DNA of 64,000 nt from Rhizobium sp. 16-488-2b (GCF_017741815.1 NZ_JAGHMF010000009.1:62001-126000); one strand, 5' to 3'. Positions 47,431 through 57,012 are shown, numbered from the stretch's first letter. Notes: generated from the letters alone by a model not told the origin. Numbers and translations: made by a program.

Positions 47431-48628
47431 GACGGTCAAGCTCGCGCTGCGCGCCATCAGCCGTAACATGCTGCGCTCGTTCCTCACTGTTCTCGGCGTT
47501 GTTATCGGCGTCGCCGCCGTCATCGCGCTGGTCACGATCGGCAACGGCACCACGGCGCAGGTCACGTCAGAGCTGTCGCGGCTCGGCACCAACATGCTGT
47601 TTGCCCGCCCCGGCCAGTTCGGCCCCGGCCGCGCAAGCTCCGAGGCACGGCGCTTCACCGTCGCCGATGTCGATGCCATCAGCGAGCAGGTGAGCGGGCT
47701 GCGGGCCGTGGCGCCGCTCAACCAGACCACCGCGACCGTCATCTATGGGGGGCAGAGCCACTCGACGACGGTGATGGGCACGACCAACGACTATTTCACC
47801 GCACAGGATTGGGACATCGCGTCCGGCCGTACCTTCGACGCCGCCGAAGAGCGCGGCCGCGCGCGCTGCGTTCTCGGCGAGACCGTCCGTTCGCAGCTCT
47901 TTGGTTCGGCTGATCCGATCGGCCAGCAAGTGCGTGTCGGCAAGGTCTCCTGCGGTGTCATCGGCGTATTGGCCAAGCGCGGGCAGTCCGGCATGGGCAC
48001 CGACCAGGATGATGTCGTCATCGTGCCGATCAAGGTCTACCAGCGCCGTATCGGCGGCAAGGCCAATGCCAATGTCTCGATGATCCTGATCTCGGCGCGC
48101 GATGGCGTTGCGACATCCAAGGTCCAGTCGGACACGGAAAACCTGCTGCGCGAACGGCGCAAGATCATTCCCGGCCGCGAAGACGATTTCAACGTCAACG
48201 ACATGACCCAGATCGCAGCCGCGATGACCGGCACGACGACGCTCCTCACCAGCCTGCTCGGCGCGGTGGCCGCGATCAGCCTTCTCGTGGGCGGGATCGG
48301 CATCATGAACATCATGCTGGTCTCTGTCACCGAGCGCACGCGCGAAATCGGCATTCGCCTGGCGATCGGAGCGCTGGAGCGGCAGGTGCTGATGCAGTTT
48401 CTGGTCGAGGCGGTGGCGCTGTCGATATTCGGTGGCATGAGCGGCATTCTGCTGGGGCTGGGGCTCGGCTTCGGCGCCGTCTCGCTACTCAAGGTACCGT
48501 TCGTGTTGAGCCCGACGATGATCATCGTCGCCTTCGCCTTTTCTGCCGCGATCGGCATGATCTTCGGCTATTTCCCGGCAAGGCGGGCCGCCCAGCTCAA
48601 TCCGATCGATGCGCTGAGGCACGAGTAA
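47420..48628 (+). CDS. MacB-type ABC transporter, permease
   Basis: This 402-aa protein has the MacB_PCD periplasmic core domain between helix 1 (about 20-40, SFLTVLGVVIGVAAVIALVTIG) and three C-terminal FtsX-type helices. The C-terminal helices include GGIGIMNIMLVSVTERTREIGIRLAIGA, a strong FtsX/MacB signature, and the end reads PARRAAQLNPIDALRHE. The ATG at 47420 lies within the end of the ATPase gene. With the adaptor, it forms a tripartite efflux system; no TolC-like gene is next to it. Substrate unknown (macrolides, lipids or peptides in relatives). Confidence 0.94.
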   Translation: MFLETVKLALRAISRNMLRSFLTVLGVVIGVAAVIALVTIGNGTTAQVTSELSRLGTNMLFARPGQFGPGRASSEARRFTVADVDAISEQVSGLRAVAPLNQTTATVIYGGQSHSTTVMGTTNDYFTAQDWDIASGRTFDAAEERGRARCVLGETVRSQLFGSADPIGQQVRVGKVSCGVIGVLAKRGQSGMGTDQDDVVIVPIKVYQRRIGGKANANVSMILISARDGVATSKVQSDTENLLRERRKIIPGREDDFNVNDMTQIAAAMTGTTTLLTSLLGAVAAISLLVGGIGIMNIMLVSVTERTREIGIRLAIGALERQVLMQFLVEAVALSIFGGMSGILLGLGLGFGAVSLLKVPFVLSPTMIIVAFAFSAAIGMIFGYFPARRAAQLNPIDALRHE

Positions 48629-48660
48629 ACCATTGTAAAATAACGGCTCTCGGCGCGGCC

Positions 48661-48717
48661 TAATATATCATGGCAACCTGCCATTGAATCCGTTAACGCG
48701 GGGCTTATGATATATCA
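48661..48717. promoter_or_regulatory. Paired TGATATATCA-like sites before GntR gene
   Basis: TGATATATCA (48708-48717) is a perfect palindrome, and TAATATATCA (48661-48670) differs at one base. They lie 47 bp apart (start to start) and 20-77 bp before the regulator's start. This spacing suits autoregulation by a dimeric GntR protein. Confidence 0.45.
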
Positions 48718-48737
48718 GCTCGAATCACGGATCCGCG

Positions 48738-49355
48738 ATGCCGAACTCCTCACAGAGCCATCTTGCCTATCTGGCGCTGGAACATGCCATCGTGACCTTG
48801 GCGTTGACGCCTGGTGCGCTCGTCAATGAAAAGCAGCTGATCGATCTCTCGGGACACGGCCGCACGCCGGTGCGCGAGGCGATCCAGAAGCTGGCCTGGC
48901 AAGGGTTGATCGTGGTGAAGCCGCGCGTCGGCCTGCAGATCGCCGAGATCAAGCCGACCGATCACGTCCATGTCATGCAGGTTCGCCGCGAACTCGAACC
49001 GATCGCCGCCGCACTCGTTGCCGAACAGGCGACCGACGGACAGCGCAACCAGCTGGTCGAATGCGCGCGCGCCATGAACGACTGCGCCGTCAGCGGCGAT
49101 CTCGCCGGCTTCTTCGCGGCCGACAAGGCATTCGACGAAATTCTCGAAGAGTCCTGTCCGAATGCCTTCATCACCTCGGCGCTCGGCCCGGTGCAGACCC
49201 ATTCGCGCCGGCTCTGGTATTCGAAGGCAAGCCCCGAGCGCATGGATCGCTCGATCTCTCTGCACGTCGCCGTTATCCGCGCGATCCAGCAGGGCAAGGC
49301 GACTGAAGCACGCAAGGCCATGACGACGCTGATCGATTACCTCGGCCAAAAATGA
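48738..49355 (+). CDS. GntR-family transcriptional regulator (FCD subgroup)
   Basis: This 205-aa protein has an N-terminal winged helix (about 5-70; GRTPVREAIQKLAWQGLIVVKPRVG is the GntR recognition region) and an FCD ligand-binding domain (about 75-200; VRRELEPIAAALVAEQAT, FFAADKAFDEILEESCPN, HVAVIRAIQQGKATEARKAM). Ligand not predictable. It stands alone between macB and fpr, with paired palindromic sites upstream, so it probably controls itself and perhaps a distant target. Confidence 0.9.
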   Translation: MPNSSQSHLAYLALEHAIVTLALTPGALVNEKQLIDLSGHGRTPVREAIQKLAWQGLIVVKPRVGLQIAEIKPTDHVHVMQVRRELEPIAAALVAEQATDGQRNQLVECARAMNDCAVSGDLAGFFAADKAFDEILEESCPNAFITSALGPVQTHSRRLWYSKASPERMDRSISLHVAVIRAIQQGKATEARKAMTTLIDYLGQK

Positions 49356-49380
49356 AAACGGCCCCGTTTCCGGAGCCGTT
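49347..49380 (-). terminator. Terminator for fpr (minus strand)
   Basis: Arms AACGGCCCCG and CGGAGCCGTT pair with one mismatch around TTTC. On the minus strand the hairpin is followed by TTTTCATTT, so it should end fpr transcription; on the plus strand the T-run is poor. Confidence 0.7.
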
Positions 49381-49403
49381 ATTCTAAGGATGTGATGAGG
49401 CGA

Positions 49404-50216
49404 TCAGCCGACGAAGGCGCGTTCGATGACGAACTGCGCCGGCTTGCTGTTGGCGCCTTCTTCCAGCCCAGCCTGCTCAAGCAGTTCCTTGGTGTCCTTC
49501 AGCATCGCCGAAGAGCCGCAGATCATGCCGCGGTCGATCTCGGGATCGAGCTTGGGAACGCCGAGGTCGGTGAAGAGCTTGCCTGAGGAGATCAGGTCGG
49601 TGATACGGCCGCGATACTCGAAATCCTCGCGCGTCACCGTTGCGTAGTGCAGCAGCTTGTCACCGACCACTTCCTGCAAGAGTTCGTCGTTCTGGATCTC
49701 GTGCACCAGGTCGAAGCCGTATTTCAGTTCGGCTATGTTGCGCGTGGTGTGGGTGAGGATGACCTGGTCGAACTTCTCATAGGTCTCCGGATCGCGGATT
49801 AGGCTGGCGAAGGGCGCGATGCCGGTGCCGGTCGAGAACATGTAAAGGCGGCGGCCGGGCGTCAGCGCGTCGAGCACCAGCGTGCCCGTCGGCTTCTTGC
49901 GCATCAGCACCTGGTCACCGGGCTTGATCGCCTGCAGATGCGAGGTCAGCGGACCGTCGGGAACCTTGATGGAGAAGAATTCGAGCTCTTCGGCCCAGGC
50001 GGGGCTGGCGATCGAGTAGGCGCGGAAGATCGGCTTGCCGTCGACCATGAGACCGATCATCGCGAATTCGCCAGAGCGGAAGCGGAAACCTTCAGGACGC
50101 GTCATCGTGAAGCGGAACAGGTTGTCCGTGTAATGCGTGACGCTGAGAACGGTTTCGGCGAATACGCCGGCAGGGATTGGGGCTGCGAATTCTTCGGTCT
50201 TTGCAGGGGCGTTCAT
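49404..50216 (-). CDS. fpr: Ferredoxin/flavodoxin-NADP reductase
   Basis: This 270-aa FAD protein passes electrons between NADPH and ferredoxin. It has the FAD-binding RAYSIASPAW block (FRAYSIASPAWAEELEFFSI), the NADP-binding MFSTGTGIAPFASLIRDPETYEKF segment and the C-terminal FVIERAFVG. Bacterial class FNR length and order fit. Start ATG at 50216. It may serve the ferredoxin-type sulfite reductase. It is divergent from the phosphatidylcholine synthase gene. Confidence 0.95.
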   Translation of the reverse strand: MNAPAKTEEFAAPIPAGVFAETVLSVTHYTDNLFRFTMTRPEGFRFRSGEFAMIGLMVDGKPIFRAYSIASPAWAEELEFFSIKVPDGPLTSHLQAIKPGDQVLMRKKPTGTLVLDALTPGRRLYMFSTGTGIAPFASLIRDPETYEKFDQVILTHTTRNIAELKYGFDLVHEIQNDELLQEVVGDKLLHYATVTREDFEYRGRITDLISSGKLFTDLGVPKLDPEIDRGMICGSSAMLKDTKELLEQAGLEEGANSKPAQFVIERAFVG

Positions 50217-50463
50217 TGCGGTATCGGATCCCGTAGTTCGTCGATCATCAATTCGATGCGAGCGAGATATTACAAATAGGCGGCGGATTAAAGGTATTCC
50301 ATTCCCTCTGTGGCGAGTTGCATGAAATATGCATGTTATCGTCAGGTTTGGGAAACCCGATGTGCATCATTCGCTTTTGCTCTGGCGAAGCCTGACAAAG
50401 GATGCATATTAGGCCGAAATCGCGCCTCGGGGGTGCGGATTGCTTATGGCAACTCGGGGAAAC

Positions 50464-51192
50464 ATGAAGATTTTCAATTACAAGCGCGTACCCTACGCGG
50501 AAATGCGCGCATTTTCCGTCCATATTTTGACGGCCTCCGGTTCCTTTCTTGCTTTCCTCGGCGTCGTCGCCGCCGCCGAGCATCGTTTCGTCGACATGTT
50601 CTGGTGGCTGGGGCTGGCGCTTCTGGTCGATGGTATTGATGGACCGATCGCGCGCAAGGTCAAGGTCAAGGAAGTGCTGCCGAACTGGTCGGGCGACACG
50701 CTCGACAACATCATCGACTACGTCACCTACGTCCTGTTGCCGGCATTTGCGCTCTATCAGAGCGGCATGATCGGCGAGCCCTGGTCCTTCGTCGCCGCCG
50801 GCATGATCGTCGTCTCGAGCGCCATCTATTACGCCGACATGGGCATGAAGACGGAGGAGTATTTCTTCTCAGGCTTCCCCGTTGTCTGGAACATGATCGT
50901 CTTCACGCTCTTCGTCATGGATGCCAGCGCCACAACGGCGCTCGTCGTTGTCACCGTCTCGGTGATCCTGACCTTCCTACCAATCAACTTCCTGCATCCG
51001 GTGCGCGTCCAGCGCCTGCGTCCGCTCAATCTCGGCATCTTCTTCCTGTGGTCGGCGCTCGGTATCTATGCGCTGCTGATGCATTTCGTCGTGCCGCAAT
51101 GGGCGCTCGTTCTTTTCGTTCTGAGCGGTATCTATCTGTATTGCATCGGCGCCGTCCTGCAGTTCCTGCCGACGCTGGGACGTCGTGCATAG
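50464..51192 (+). CDS. pcs: Phosphatidylcholine synthase
   Basis: Pcs makes phosphatidylcholine directly from CDP-diacylglycerol and choline, a route typical of rhizobia and Agrobacterium. The 242-aa membrane protein carries the Pcs form of the CDP-alcohol phosphotransferase motif DGx2ARx12Gx3Dx3D (Asp59, Arg64, Gly77, Asp81, Asp85), plus about seven membrane helices. The ATG at 50464 is preferred over upstream 50440/50446 starts because MKIFNYKRVPYAEMRAFSVH fits the family. Confidence 0.95.
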   Translation: MKIFNYKRVPYAEMRAFSVHILTASGSFLAFLGVVAAAEHRFVDMFWWLGLALLVDGIDGPIARKVKVKEVLPNWSGDTLDNIIDYVTYVLLPAFALYQSGMIGEPWSFVAAGMIVVSSAIYYADMGMKTEEYFFSGFPVVWNMIVFTLFVMDASATTALVVVTVSVILTFLPINFLHPVRVQRLRPLNLGIFFLWSALGIYALLMHFVVPQWALVLFVLSGIYLYCIGAVLQFLPTLGRRA

Positions 51193-51216
51193 GAGAATTG
51201 GGCTAGGAGAACAGGA

Positions 51217-52200
51217 ATGACGAAGACACAGGCGGTCGTGCTGAACGGGACCGGTGGTCCCGAAGTTCTCGATTATGTCGATATCGACCTGCCGCCGCCC
51301 GGCGCCGGCGAAGTGCAGATAAGGCACGCGGCGATCGGCCTGAATTTCATCGACGTCTATTTCCGCACCGGCCTCTACAAGGCGCCGCATATGCCCTTCG
51401 TTCCGGGCAAGGAAGCTGCCGGCACGGTGACTGCGGTCGGTCCCGGCGTTTCGGATTTCAAGGTCGGCGACCGCGTCGCCTATGCCGGCTCCGACGGCGC
51501 CTACAGCATCGAGCGCAACATCGAGACCAGGCATCTCGTCACCGTGCCCGATGGCATCGGGCTTGATGCAGCCGCGGCGATGATGCTGAAGGGCATGACG
51601 GCGCAGTATCTTTTGAACCGCACATTCAAGGTCGGTCCTGAAACCACGCTGCTCTTCCATGCCGCAGCGGGCGGTGTCGGCCTGATCGCCGGCCAGTGGG
51701 CCAAGGCGCTTGGCGCGACCGTCATCGGCACGGTCGGATCCGACGCCAAGGCCGAGCTGGCACGCGAGCATGGCTACGACCACGTCATCAACTACGACAC
51801 CGAGGATTTCGTCGCGCGCGTGTCGGAGATAACAGGCGGCAAGGGCGTAGACGTGGTCTACGATTCCATCGGCCGCGATACCTTCCCGCAATCGCTGGAC
51901 TGCCTGAAGCGCTTGGGCATGTTCGTGTCCTTCGGCCAGTCATCCGGCCCGATCGAGGATTTCACCCTGGCGTTGCTGGCGCAGAAGGGCTCGCTCTTTG
52001 CGACCCGTCCCACGCTTTTCACCTATATCGCCACGCGGGATGAGCTAACTGATTGTGCAAACGCGTTATTTGATGTTGTTTTGAGCAACAAAGTGCGTAT
52101 CAATGTCAATCAGACCTATCCGTTGCGCGAGGTTGGGCGAGCCCACACGGAACTGGAAGCTAGAAAAACGACCGGAGCGACGCTGCTGATCCCAGAATGA
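51217..52200 (+). CDS. qor: NADPH:quinone reductase (zeta-crystallin-like MDR)
   Basis: This 327-aa zinc-free medium-chain reductase has HAAIGLNFIDVYFRTGLY, GKEAAGTVTAVGPGV and the NADPH-binding AAAGGVGLIAGQWAKALGATVIGTV. The catalytic-zinc cysteine ligands of alcohol dehydrogenases are absent. It reduces quinones by one electron in known members. It stands 25 bp after pcs and 22 bp before the ABC operon, so it may be read through from pcs. Confidence 0.92.
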   Translation: MTKTQAVVLNGTGGPEVLDYVDIDLPPPGAGEVQIRHAAIGLNFIDVYFRTGLYKAPHMPFVPGKEAAGTVTAVGPGVSDFKVGDRVAYAGSDGAYSIERNIETRHLVTVPDGIGLDAAAAMMLKGMTAQYLLNRTFKVGPETTLLFHAAAGGVGLIAGQWAKALGATVIGTVGSDAKAELAREHGYDHVINYDTEDFVARVSEITGGKGVDVVYDSIGRDTFPQSLDCLKRLGMFVSFGQSSGPIEDFTLALLAQKGSLFATRPTLFTYIATRDELTDCANALFDVVLSNKVRINVNQTYPLREVGRAHTELEARKTTGATLLIPE

Positions 52201-52221
52201 TCCTGAAGGGGCAGGTCGGCA

Positions 52222-53814
52222 GTGGGAAATGAGGGGAAAGTGTCGTCATCGACTGTGCCGGCATCAGGCGCGTTATTGTCCGTCCAGAAACTGACAAAGC
52301 TCTTCGGCAGCTTTGCTGCCTGCAACCACATAGACCTCGATATCGCTCCCGGCGAAATCCATGCACTGCTAGGCGAAAACGGCGCGGGAAAATCCACGCT
52401 GGTCAAGATGCTGTTCGGCGTCCTGGAGCCGAGCGAGGGCGAGATCGTGTGGGAAGGTCGTCCGGTGGCGATCAGTTCGCCCGGAGCCGCGCGCAAACTC
52501 GGCATCGGCATGGTGTTCCAGCACTTCTCGCTGTTCGAGGCGCTGACCGTTGCCGAAAACATTGCGCTCTCTCTCGATGACAGCATCCCGATCGGCAAGA
52601 TCGCCGAGGAGGCGAGGGCGCTGTCGCAGGCCTATGGCCTTCCGCTCGACCCGCACGCCCATGTGGCCGATCTGTCCGTTGGCGAGCGCCAGCGCATCGA
52701 GATCGTCCGCGCGCTCTTGCAAAACCCGAAGCTGATCATTCTCGACGAGCCGACCTCAGTGTTGACGCCGCAGGAAGCAGACAAGCTGTTCGAGACGCTG
52801 TTCAAGCTCAAGGCCGAGGGCCGCTCGGTTCTTTATATCAGCCACCGCCTGGAAGAGGTGCAGCGCATCTGCGACCGCGCCACCGTGCTGCGCCACGGCA
52901 AGGTCACCGGCGCCTGCGTACCGGCCGATGAAACGCCGGCCTCACTTGCGCGCATGATGGTCGGCAACGACGTGGCATCCGTCACCCACCCCGATCGCGG
53001 CGCCAAGGGTCCGGTTCAGCTTGCCGTCTCCGGCCTGTCGGTCGCTCCGCGCACGCCATTCGCCATGCCGCTGAAGGACGTGTCGATGACCGTCTGTTCC
53101 GGCCAGATCCTGGCGATCGCAGGCGTTGCCGGAAACGGGCAGGGCGAGTTGTTCGATGCGCTGTCGGGCGAATATCCGGTTTCGACGCCCGAAGCCGTCG
53201 TCATCCGCAACAAGCCGGTCGGCACCCAAGGGATCACCGCGCGCCGCTTGCTCGGCGCCGGCTTCGTGCCCGAGGAGCGCCATGGCCACGCCGCCGTCTC
53301 CGCGATGAAGCTCTCCGACAACCTCGTGCTCGCCCGCAGCAAATCCGACCGCAAGGCGTTTCTGTCCGGCGGCTTCCTCAAGATCATCCGCCGTAGCGCC
53401 GTCAGGAACGCGACGAAGCGCATTTCCGAGGAAATGGATGTTCGCAAAAGCGGCGAGGACCCGGCAGCCGGTTCGCTCTCGGGCGGCAACCTGCAGAAAT
53501 TCATCGTCGGCCGCGAACTCGACCGCCAGCCGGCCGTCCTCGTCGTCAATCAGCCGACCTGGGGCGTGGACGCGGGCGCGGCAAGCCGCATCCGCCAGGC
53601 TCTCGTTGATCTCGCCCGCAATGGTTCGGCGGTTGTCGTCATCAGCCATGATCTGGACGAGATCTTCGAGGTCGCCACCGAGATCGCCGTCATCTCCGAA
53701 GGGCGCCTGTCGTCGCCATTCCCGGCAGGCGAGCTGACGCGCGAAAAGATCGGCCTGCTGATGGGCGGCCTGCATGAAAGCAAGACCGCGCCGGAGACCA
53801 CGCATGCGCATTGA
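52222..53814 (+). CDS. BMP-type (nucleoside) ABC importer, ATP-binding protein
   Basis: This 530-aa tandem ATPase of the sugar/nucleoside CUT2-like group has Walker A GENGAGKSTLVKML (first half), signature LSVGERQRIEIVRA and Walker B LIILDEPTSVL. In the second half the Walker A is degenerate (GVAGNGQGELFDAL), the signature is LSGGNLQKFIVGREL, and Walker B reads VLVVNQPTWGVD, with Gln in place of the catalytic Glu. It likely starts at GTG 52222 (GTG 52240 possible). The operon continues with two permeases and a BMP-family binding protein. Confidence 0.93.
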   Translation: MGNEGKVSSSTVPASGALLSVQKLTKLFGSFAACNHIDLDIAPGEIHALLGENGAGKSTLVKMLFGVLEPSEGEIVWEGRPVAISSPGAARKLGIGMVFQHFSLFEALTVAENIALSLDDSIPIGKIAEEARALSQAYGLPLDPHAHVADLSVGERQRIEIVRALLQNPKLIILDEPTSVLTPQEADKLFETLFKLKAEGRSVLYISHRLEEVQRICDRATVLRHGKVTGACVPADETPASLARMMVGNDVASVTHPDRGAKGPVQLAVSGLSVAPRTPFAMPLKDVSMTVCSGQILAIAGVAGNGQGELFDALSGEYPVSTPEAVVIRNKPVGTQGITARRLLGAGFVPEERHGHAAVSAMKLSDNLVLARSKSDRKAFLSGGFLKIIRRSAVRNATKRISEEMDVRKSGEDPAAGSLSGGNLQKFIVGRELDRQPAVLVVNQPTWGVDAGAASRIRQALVDLARNGSAVVVISHDLDEIFEVATEIAVISEGRLSSPFPAGELTREKIGLLMGGLHESKTAPETTHAH

Positions 53815-54889
53815 ACTCGAAAAGCGTCCGCAGGCGTCGAAGCTCTACGGTCTCGTCTCGCCGCTCCTGGCGCTGGTCCTGACTCTGGTTGCCGGCGCGA
53901 TCATGTTCGAGATCCTGGGCAAGGACCCGATCGAGGCGCTCGACGCCTTCTTCCTGGAGCCGCTGCTCGAAGTCTGGTCGCTGCACGAACTGGCGATCAA
54001 GGCGGCACCTTTGGTCATGATCGCCGTCGGCCTGACGGTCTGTTATCGCTCCAACAACTGGAACATCGGCGCCGAGGGTCAGTTCACCATGGGCGCGATC
54101 ACCGGCTCGATCCTGCCGATCCTCTTCACCGAGTGGCATTCGCCGCTGGTGTTGCCGCTGATGCTGATCATGGGCGCTCTCGGCGGAGCACTGTTCGCCG
54201 GCATACCGGCGCTGCTCAAGGCGCACTTCAACACCAACGAGATCCTGACCAGCCTGATGCTGGTCTATATAGCCCAGCTCTTTCTCGACTGGCTGATCCG
54301 CGGCGCCTGGCGCAATCCCGCCGGGTTCAACTTCCCCGAAAGCGTCTCCTTCCCGCCTGAAGCGGTGCTACCGGCGATCTGGGAGGAGTCCGGCCGTGCC
54401 CACTGGGCCTTCATCTTCGCGATCATTGCCGCGATCCTCGTCTGGTTCATGCTGAAATACACGCTGAAGGGCTTCGAGATCGTCGTGCTCGGTCAGTCGG
54501 AACGGGCAGGGCGCTTTGCCGGTTTTTCGTCGAAGAAGATGATCTGGTTCAGCTTCCTATTCTCGGGCGCACTGGCCGGTCTCGCCGGCATCTCGGAAGT
54601 CTCGGGCTCGATCGGCCACCTGCAGCCGGCGATCTCACCGGGCTACGGCTTCACCGCCATCATCGTCGCCTTCCTCGGACGCCTCAATCCGCTCGGCATC
54701 ATCGCCTCCGGCCTGGTGCTGGCGCTGACCTATCTCGGCGGCGAGGCGGCGCAGCTGTCGATCGGCGTCTCCGACAAGGTCACCCGCGTTTTCCAGGGAC
54801 TGCTGTTGTTCTTCGTCCTGTCCTGCGACACGCTGATCGCCTACAAGATCCGCATCGTCTGGTCGCGTGTCCGGGGAGGCGTCGCATGA
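53804..54889 (+). CDS. BMP-type ABC importer, permease 1
   Basis: This 361-aa inner-membrane protein has eight to ten helices and the EAL-equivalent region NTNEILTSLMLVYIAQLFLDW, typical of BPD_transp_2 permeases that pair with BMP-family binding proteins (YufP-like). The ATG at 53804 overlaps the ATPase gene by 11 bp. The GGCATP... motif is not diagnostic of substrate; context suggests nucleosides. Confidence 0.93.
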   Translation: MRIELEKRPQASKLYGLVSPLLALVLTLVAGAIMFEILGKDPIEALDAFFLEPLLEVWSLHELAIKAAPLVMIAVGLTVCYRSNNWNIGAEGQFTMGAITGSILPILFTEWHSPLVLPLMLIMGALGGALFAGIPALLKAHFNTNEILTSLMLVYIAQLFLDWLIRGAWRNPAGFNFPESVSFPPEAVLPAIWEESGRAHWAFIFAIIAAILVWFMLKYTLKGFEIVVLGQSERAGRFAGFSSKKMIWFSFLFSGALAGLAGISEVSGSIGHLQPAISPGYGFTAIIVAFLGRLNPLGIIASGLVLALTYLGGEAAQLSIGVSDKVTRVFQGLLLFFVLSCDTLIAYKIRIVWSRVRGGVA

Positions 54890-55806
54890 GCATTTTCGAA
54901 GCCATCCTGCTGACAGTCATCACCGCCTCGACACCGCTTGTCATCGCCGCACTCGGCGAACTGGTGACCGAACGCTCCGGCGTGCTGAACCTCGGCGTCG
55001 AGGGGATGATGATCATGGGCGCCGTCGCGGCCTTCGCCGGGGCGCAGATGTCAGGCTCGCCCTATATCGGCCTTCTCGCCGGCATCGCGATGGGCGCCAT
55101 CTTCTCGCTGCTCTTCGCCTTCCTGACGCTGACGCTCGTTGCGAACCAGGTAGCGACTGGCCTGGCGCTGACCATTCTCGGCCTCGGCCTGTCGGGCATG
55201 CTCGGCGAGGGCTATGTCAGCGTGCCCGGCGTGCGGCTTGCGCCGATCGTCGTGCCCTACCTCTCCGACCTTCCCTTCGTCGGCTCGGTGCTCTTCAAGC
55301 AGGACCTGACCTTCTACCTGTCGCTGGCGCTGCTCTTCGGCGTCAGCTGGTTCCTGTTCCGCAGTCGCGCCGGCCTCAAGCTGCGCGCCATCGGCGACAG
55401 TCACGGTTCGGCGCATGCGCTCGGCATCAGCGTCATCCGCACGCGCTATCTCGCGGTCATGTTCGGCGGCGCCTGCGCGGGCCTTGCCGGTGCGCAGCTG
55501 TCGCTGGTCTATACTCCGCAATGGGTGGAGAACATGTCGTCCGGCCGAGGCTGGATCACGCTGGCGCTGGTGGTCTTCGCTTCATGGCGTCCGTGGCGTG
55601 TCTTTGCCGGCGGCTATCTCTTTGGCGCGGTCACGATCCTGCAGCTGCATGCCCAGGCTTTCGGTATCGGCATCCCGGCGCAGTTCCTGTCAATGTTGCC
55701 CTACGCGGCCACTATTGTGGTTCTCGTCATCATTTCTCATAATCGGCGCACGACGCTGATCAACACGCCGGCGTCCCTGGGAAAACCATTCGTCCCGGAA
55801 CGATAG
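54886..55806 (+). CDS. BMP-type ABC importer, permease 2
   Basis: This 306-aa second permease (YufQ-like) starts MSIFEAILLTVITASTPLVIAALGELVTERSGVLNLGVEGMM, the signature opening of this subfamily. It overlaps permease 1 by 4 bp. With permease 1 it forms the heterodimeric channel. Confidence 0.94.
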   Translation: MSIFEAILLTVITASTPLVIAALGELVTERSGVLNLGVEGMMIMGAVAAFAGAQMSGSPYIGLLAGIAMGAIFSLLFAFLTLTLVANQVATGLALTILGLGLSGMLGEGYVSVPGVRLAPIVVPYLSDLPFVGSVLFKQDLTFYLSLALLFGVSWFLFRSRAGLKLRAIGDSHGSAHALGISVIRTRYLAVMFGGACAGLAGAQLSLVYTPQWVENMSSGRGWITLALVVFASWRPWRVFAGGYLFGAVTILQLHAQAFGIGIPAQFLSMLPYAATIVVLVIISHNRRTTLINTPASLGKPFVPER

Positions 55807-55851
55807 AACAAGAACAAACGAACTCAGAAATTCCAAACCACAGGGGTTATC

Positions 55852-56925
55852 ATGAAAAGACTAGCATTCGCATTTGCCGCTTCGGCAGCTGCCATTCTGA
55901 GCGTCGGCTCGTCCGCACAGGCCGCCGACAAGACCAAGGTCTGCTTCGTCTACGTCGGCTCGCACACCGACGGCGGCTACTCGCAGGCGCACGACCTCGG
56001 CCGCCAGCAGATCCAGAAGGAGTTCGGCGATAAGATCGACACGCCTTATCTCGAAAACGTTCCTGAAGGCCCGGATGCCGAGCGCGCCATCGAGCGTCTC
56101 GCCCGCTCCGGCTGCAAACTGATCTTCACGACGTCGTTCGGCTTCATGGACGCCACCGTCAAGGTTGCCGCCAAGTTCCCGGATGTGAAGTTCGAGCACG
56201 GCACCGGCTACAAGTCCGGCCCGAACCTTGCGACCTACAACTCGCGCTTCTACGAAGGCCGCTACATTCTCGGCCAGATCGCTGCCAAGACCTCGAAGAA
56301 CCACGGCGCTGCCTACATCGCCTCGTTCCCGATCCCGGAAGTGGTCATGGGCATCAACTCCTTCGAGCAGGGCGCGAAGTCGATCGATCCTGATTTCAAG
56401 CTCAAGGTCATCTGGGTGAACACCTGGTTCGACCCGGGCAAGGAAGCCGACGCCGCCAAGGCCATGGTCGACCAGGGGGTCGACGTGCTCACGCAGCACA
56501 CCGACACGACGGCTCCGATGCAGGTTGCCGAAGAGCGCGGCATCCATGCATTCGGCCAGGCTTCCGACATGATCGCGGCTGGCCCGAAGGCACAGCTGAC
56601 GGCAATCGTCGACACCTGGGGCAACTACTACTCCAAGCGCGTTCACGCGCTGCTCGACGGCACCTGGAAGTCCGAGCAGAGCTGGGACGGCCTGAAGGAT
56701 AACATCCTCAAGATGGCCGACTACACCAACATGCCTGACGACGTGAAGAAGATGGCGCAGGATACCGAAGCCAAGATCAAGTCGGGCGAGATTCACCCCT
56801 TCACCGGTCCGATCAACAAGCAGGACGGCACCCCGTGGCTGAAGGCCGGCGAGAAGGCTGACGACGCCACGCTGCTCGGCATGAACTTCTACGTCGAAGG
56901 CGTGGACGACAAGCTGCCGAAGTGA
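55852..56925 (+). CDS. BMP-family (PnrA-like) substrate-binding protein
   Basis: This 357-aa periplasmic protein has a signal peptide (1-23, cleavage after AQA) followed by KVCFVYVGSHTDGGYSQAHDLGRQQ, then YLENVPEGPDAERAIERLA, KFEHGTGYKSGPNLATYNSRFYEGRYI. These match Bmp/Med proteins that bind purine nucleosides (PnrA). A strong terminator follows, closing the operon. Confidence 0.94.
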   Translation: MKRLAFAFAASAAAILSVGSSAQAADKTKVCFVYVGSHTDGGYSQAHDLGRQQIQKEFGDKIDTPYLENVPEGPDAERAIERLARSGCKLIFTTSFGFMDATVKVAAKFPDVKFEHGTGYKSGPNLATYNSRFYEGRYILGQIAAKTSKNHGAAYIASFPIPEVVMGINSFEQGAKSIDPDFKLKVIWVNTWFDPGKEADAAKAMVDQGVDVLTQHTDTTAPMQVAEERGIHAFGQASDMIAAGPKAQLTAIVDTWGNYYSKRVHALLDGTWKSEQSWDGLKDNILKMADYTNMPDDVKKMAQDTEAKIKSGEIHPFTGPINKQDGTPWLKAGEKADDATLLGMNFYVEGVDDKLPK

Positions 56926-56950
56926 GCATTTCTCACTGTTAGCACATGCG

Positions 56951-56979
56951 AAAGGGCGCTCGTTTCGGGCGCCCTTTTT
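56951..56979 (+). terminator. Rho-independent terminator after the BMP binding protein
   Basis: AAAGGGCGC and GCGCCCTTT (9 bp) flank a 9-nt loop and are followed by a T-run. It lies 25 bp past the stop codon. Confidence 0.92.
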
Positions 56980-57012
56980 GCTGCATTGCATACCAGAAAG
57001 TGCATTTACAAA

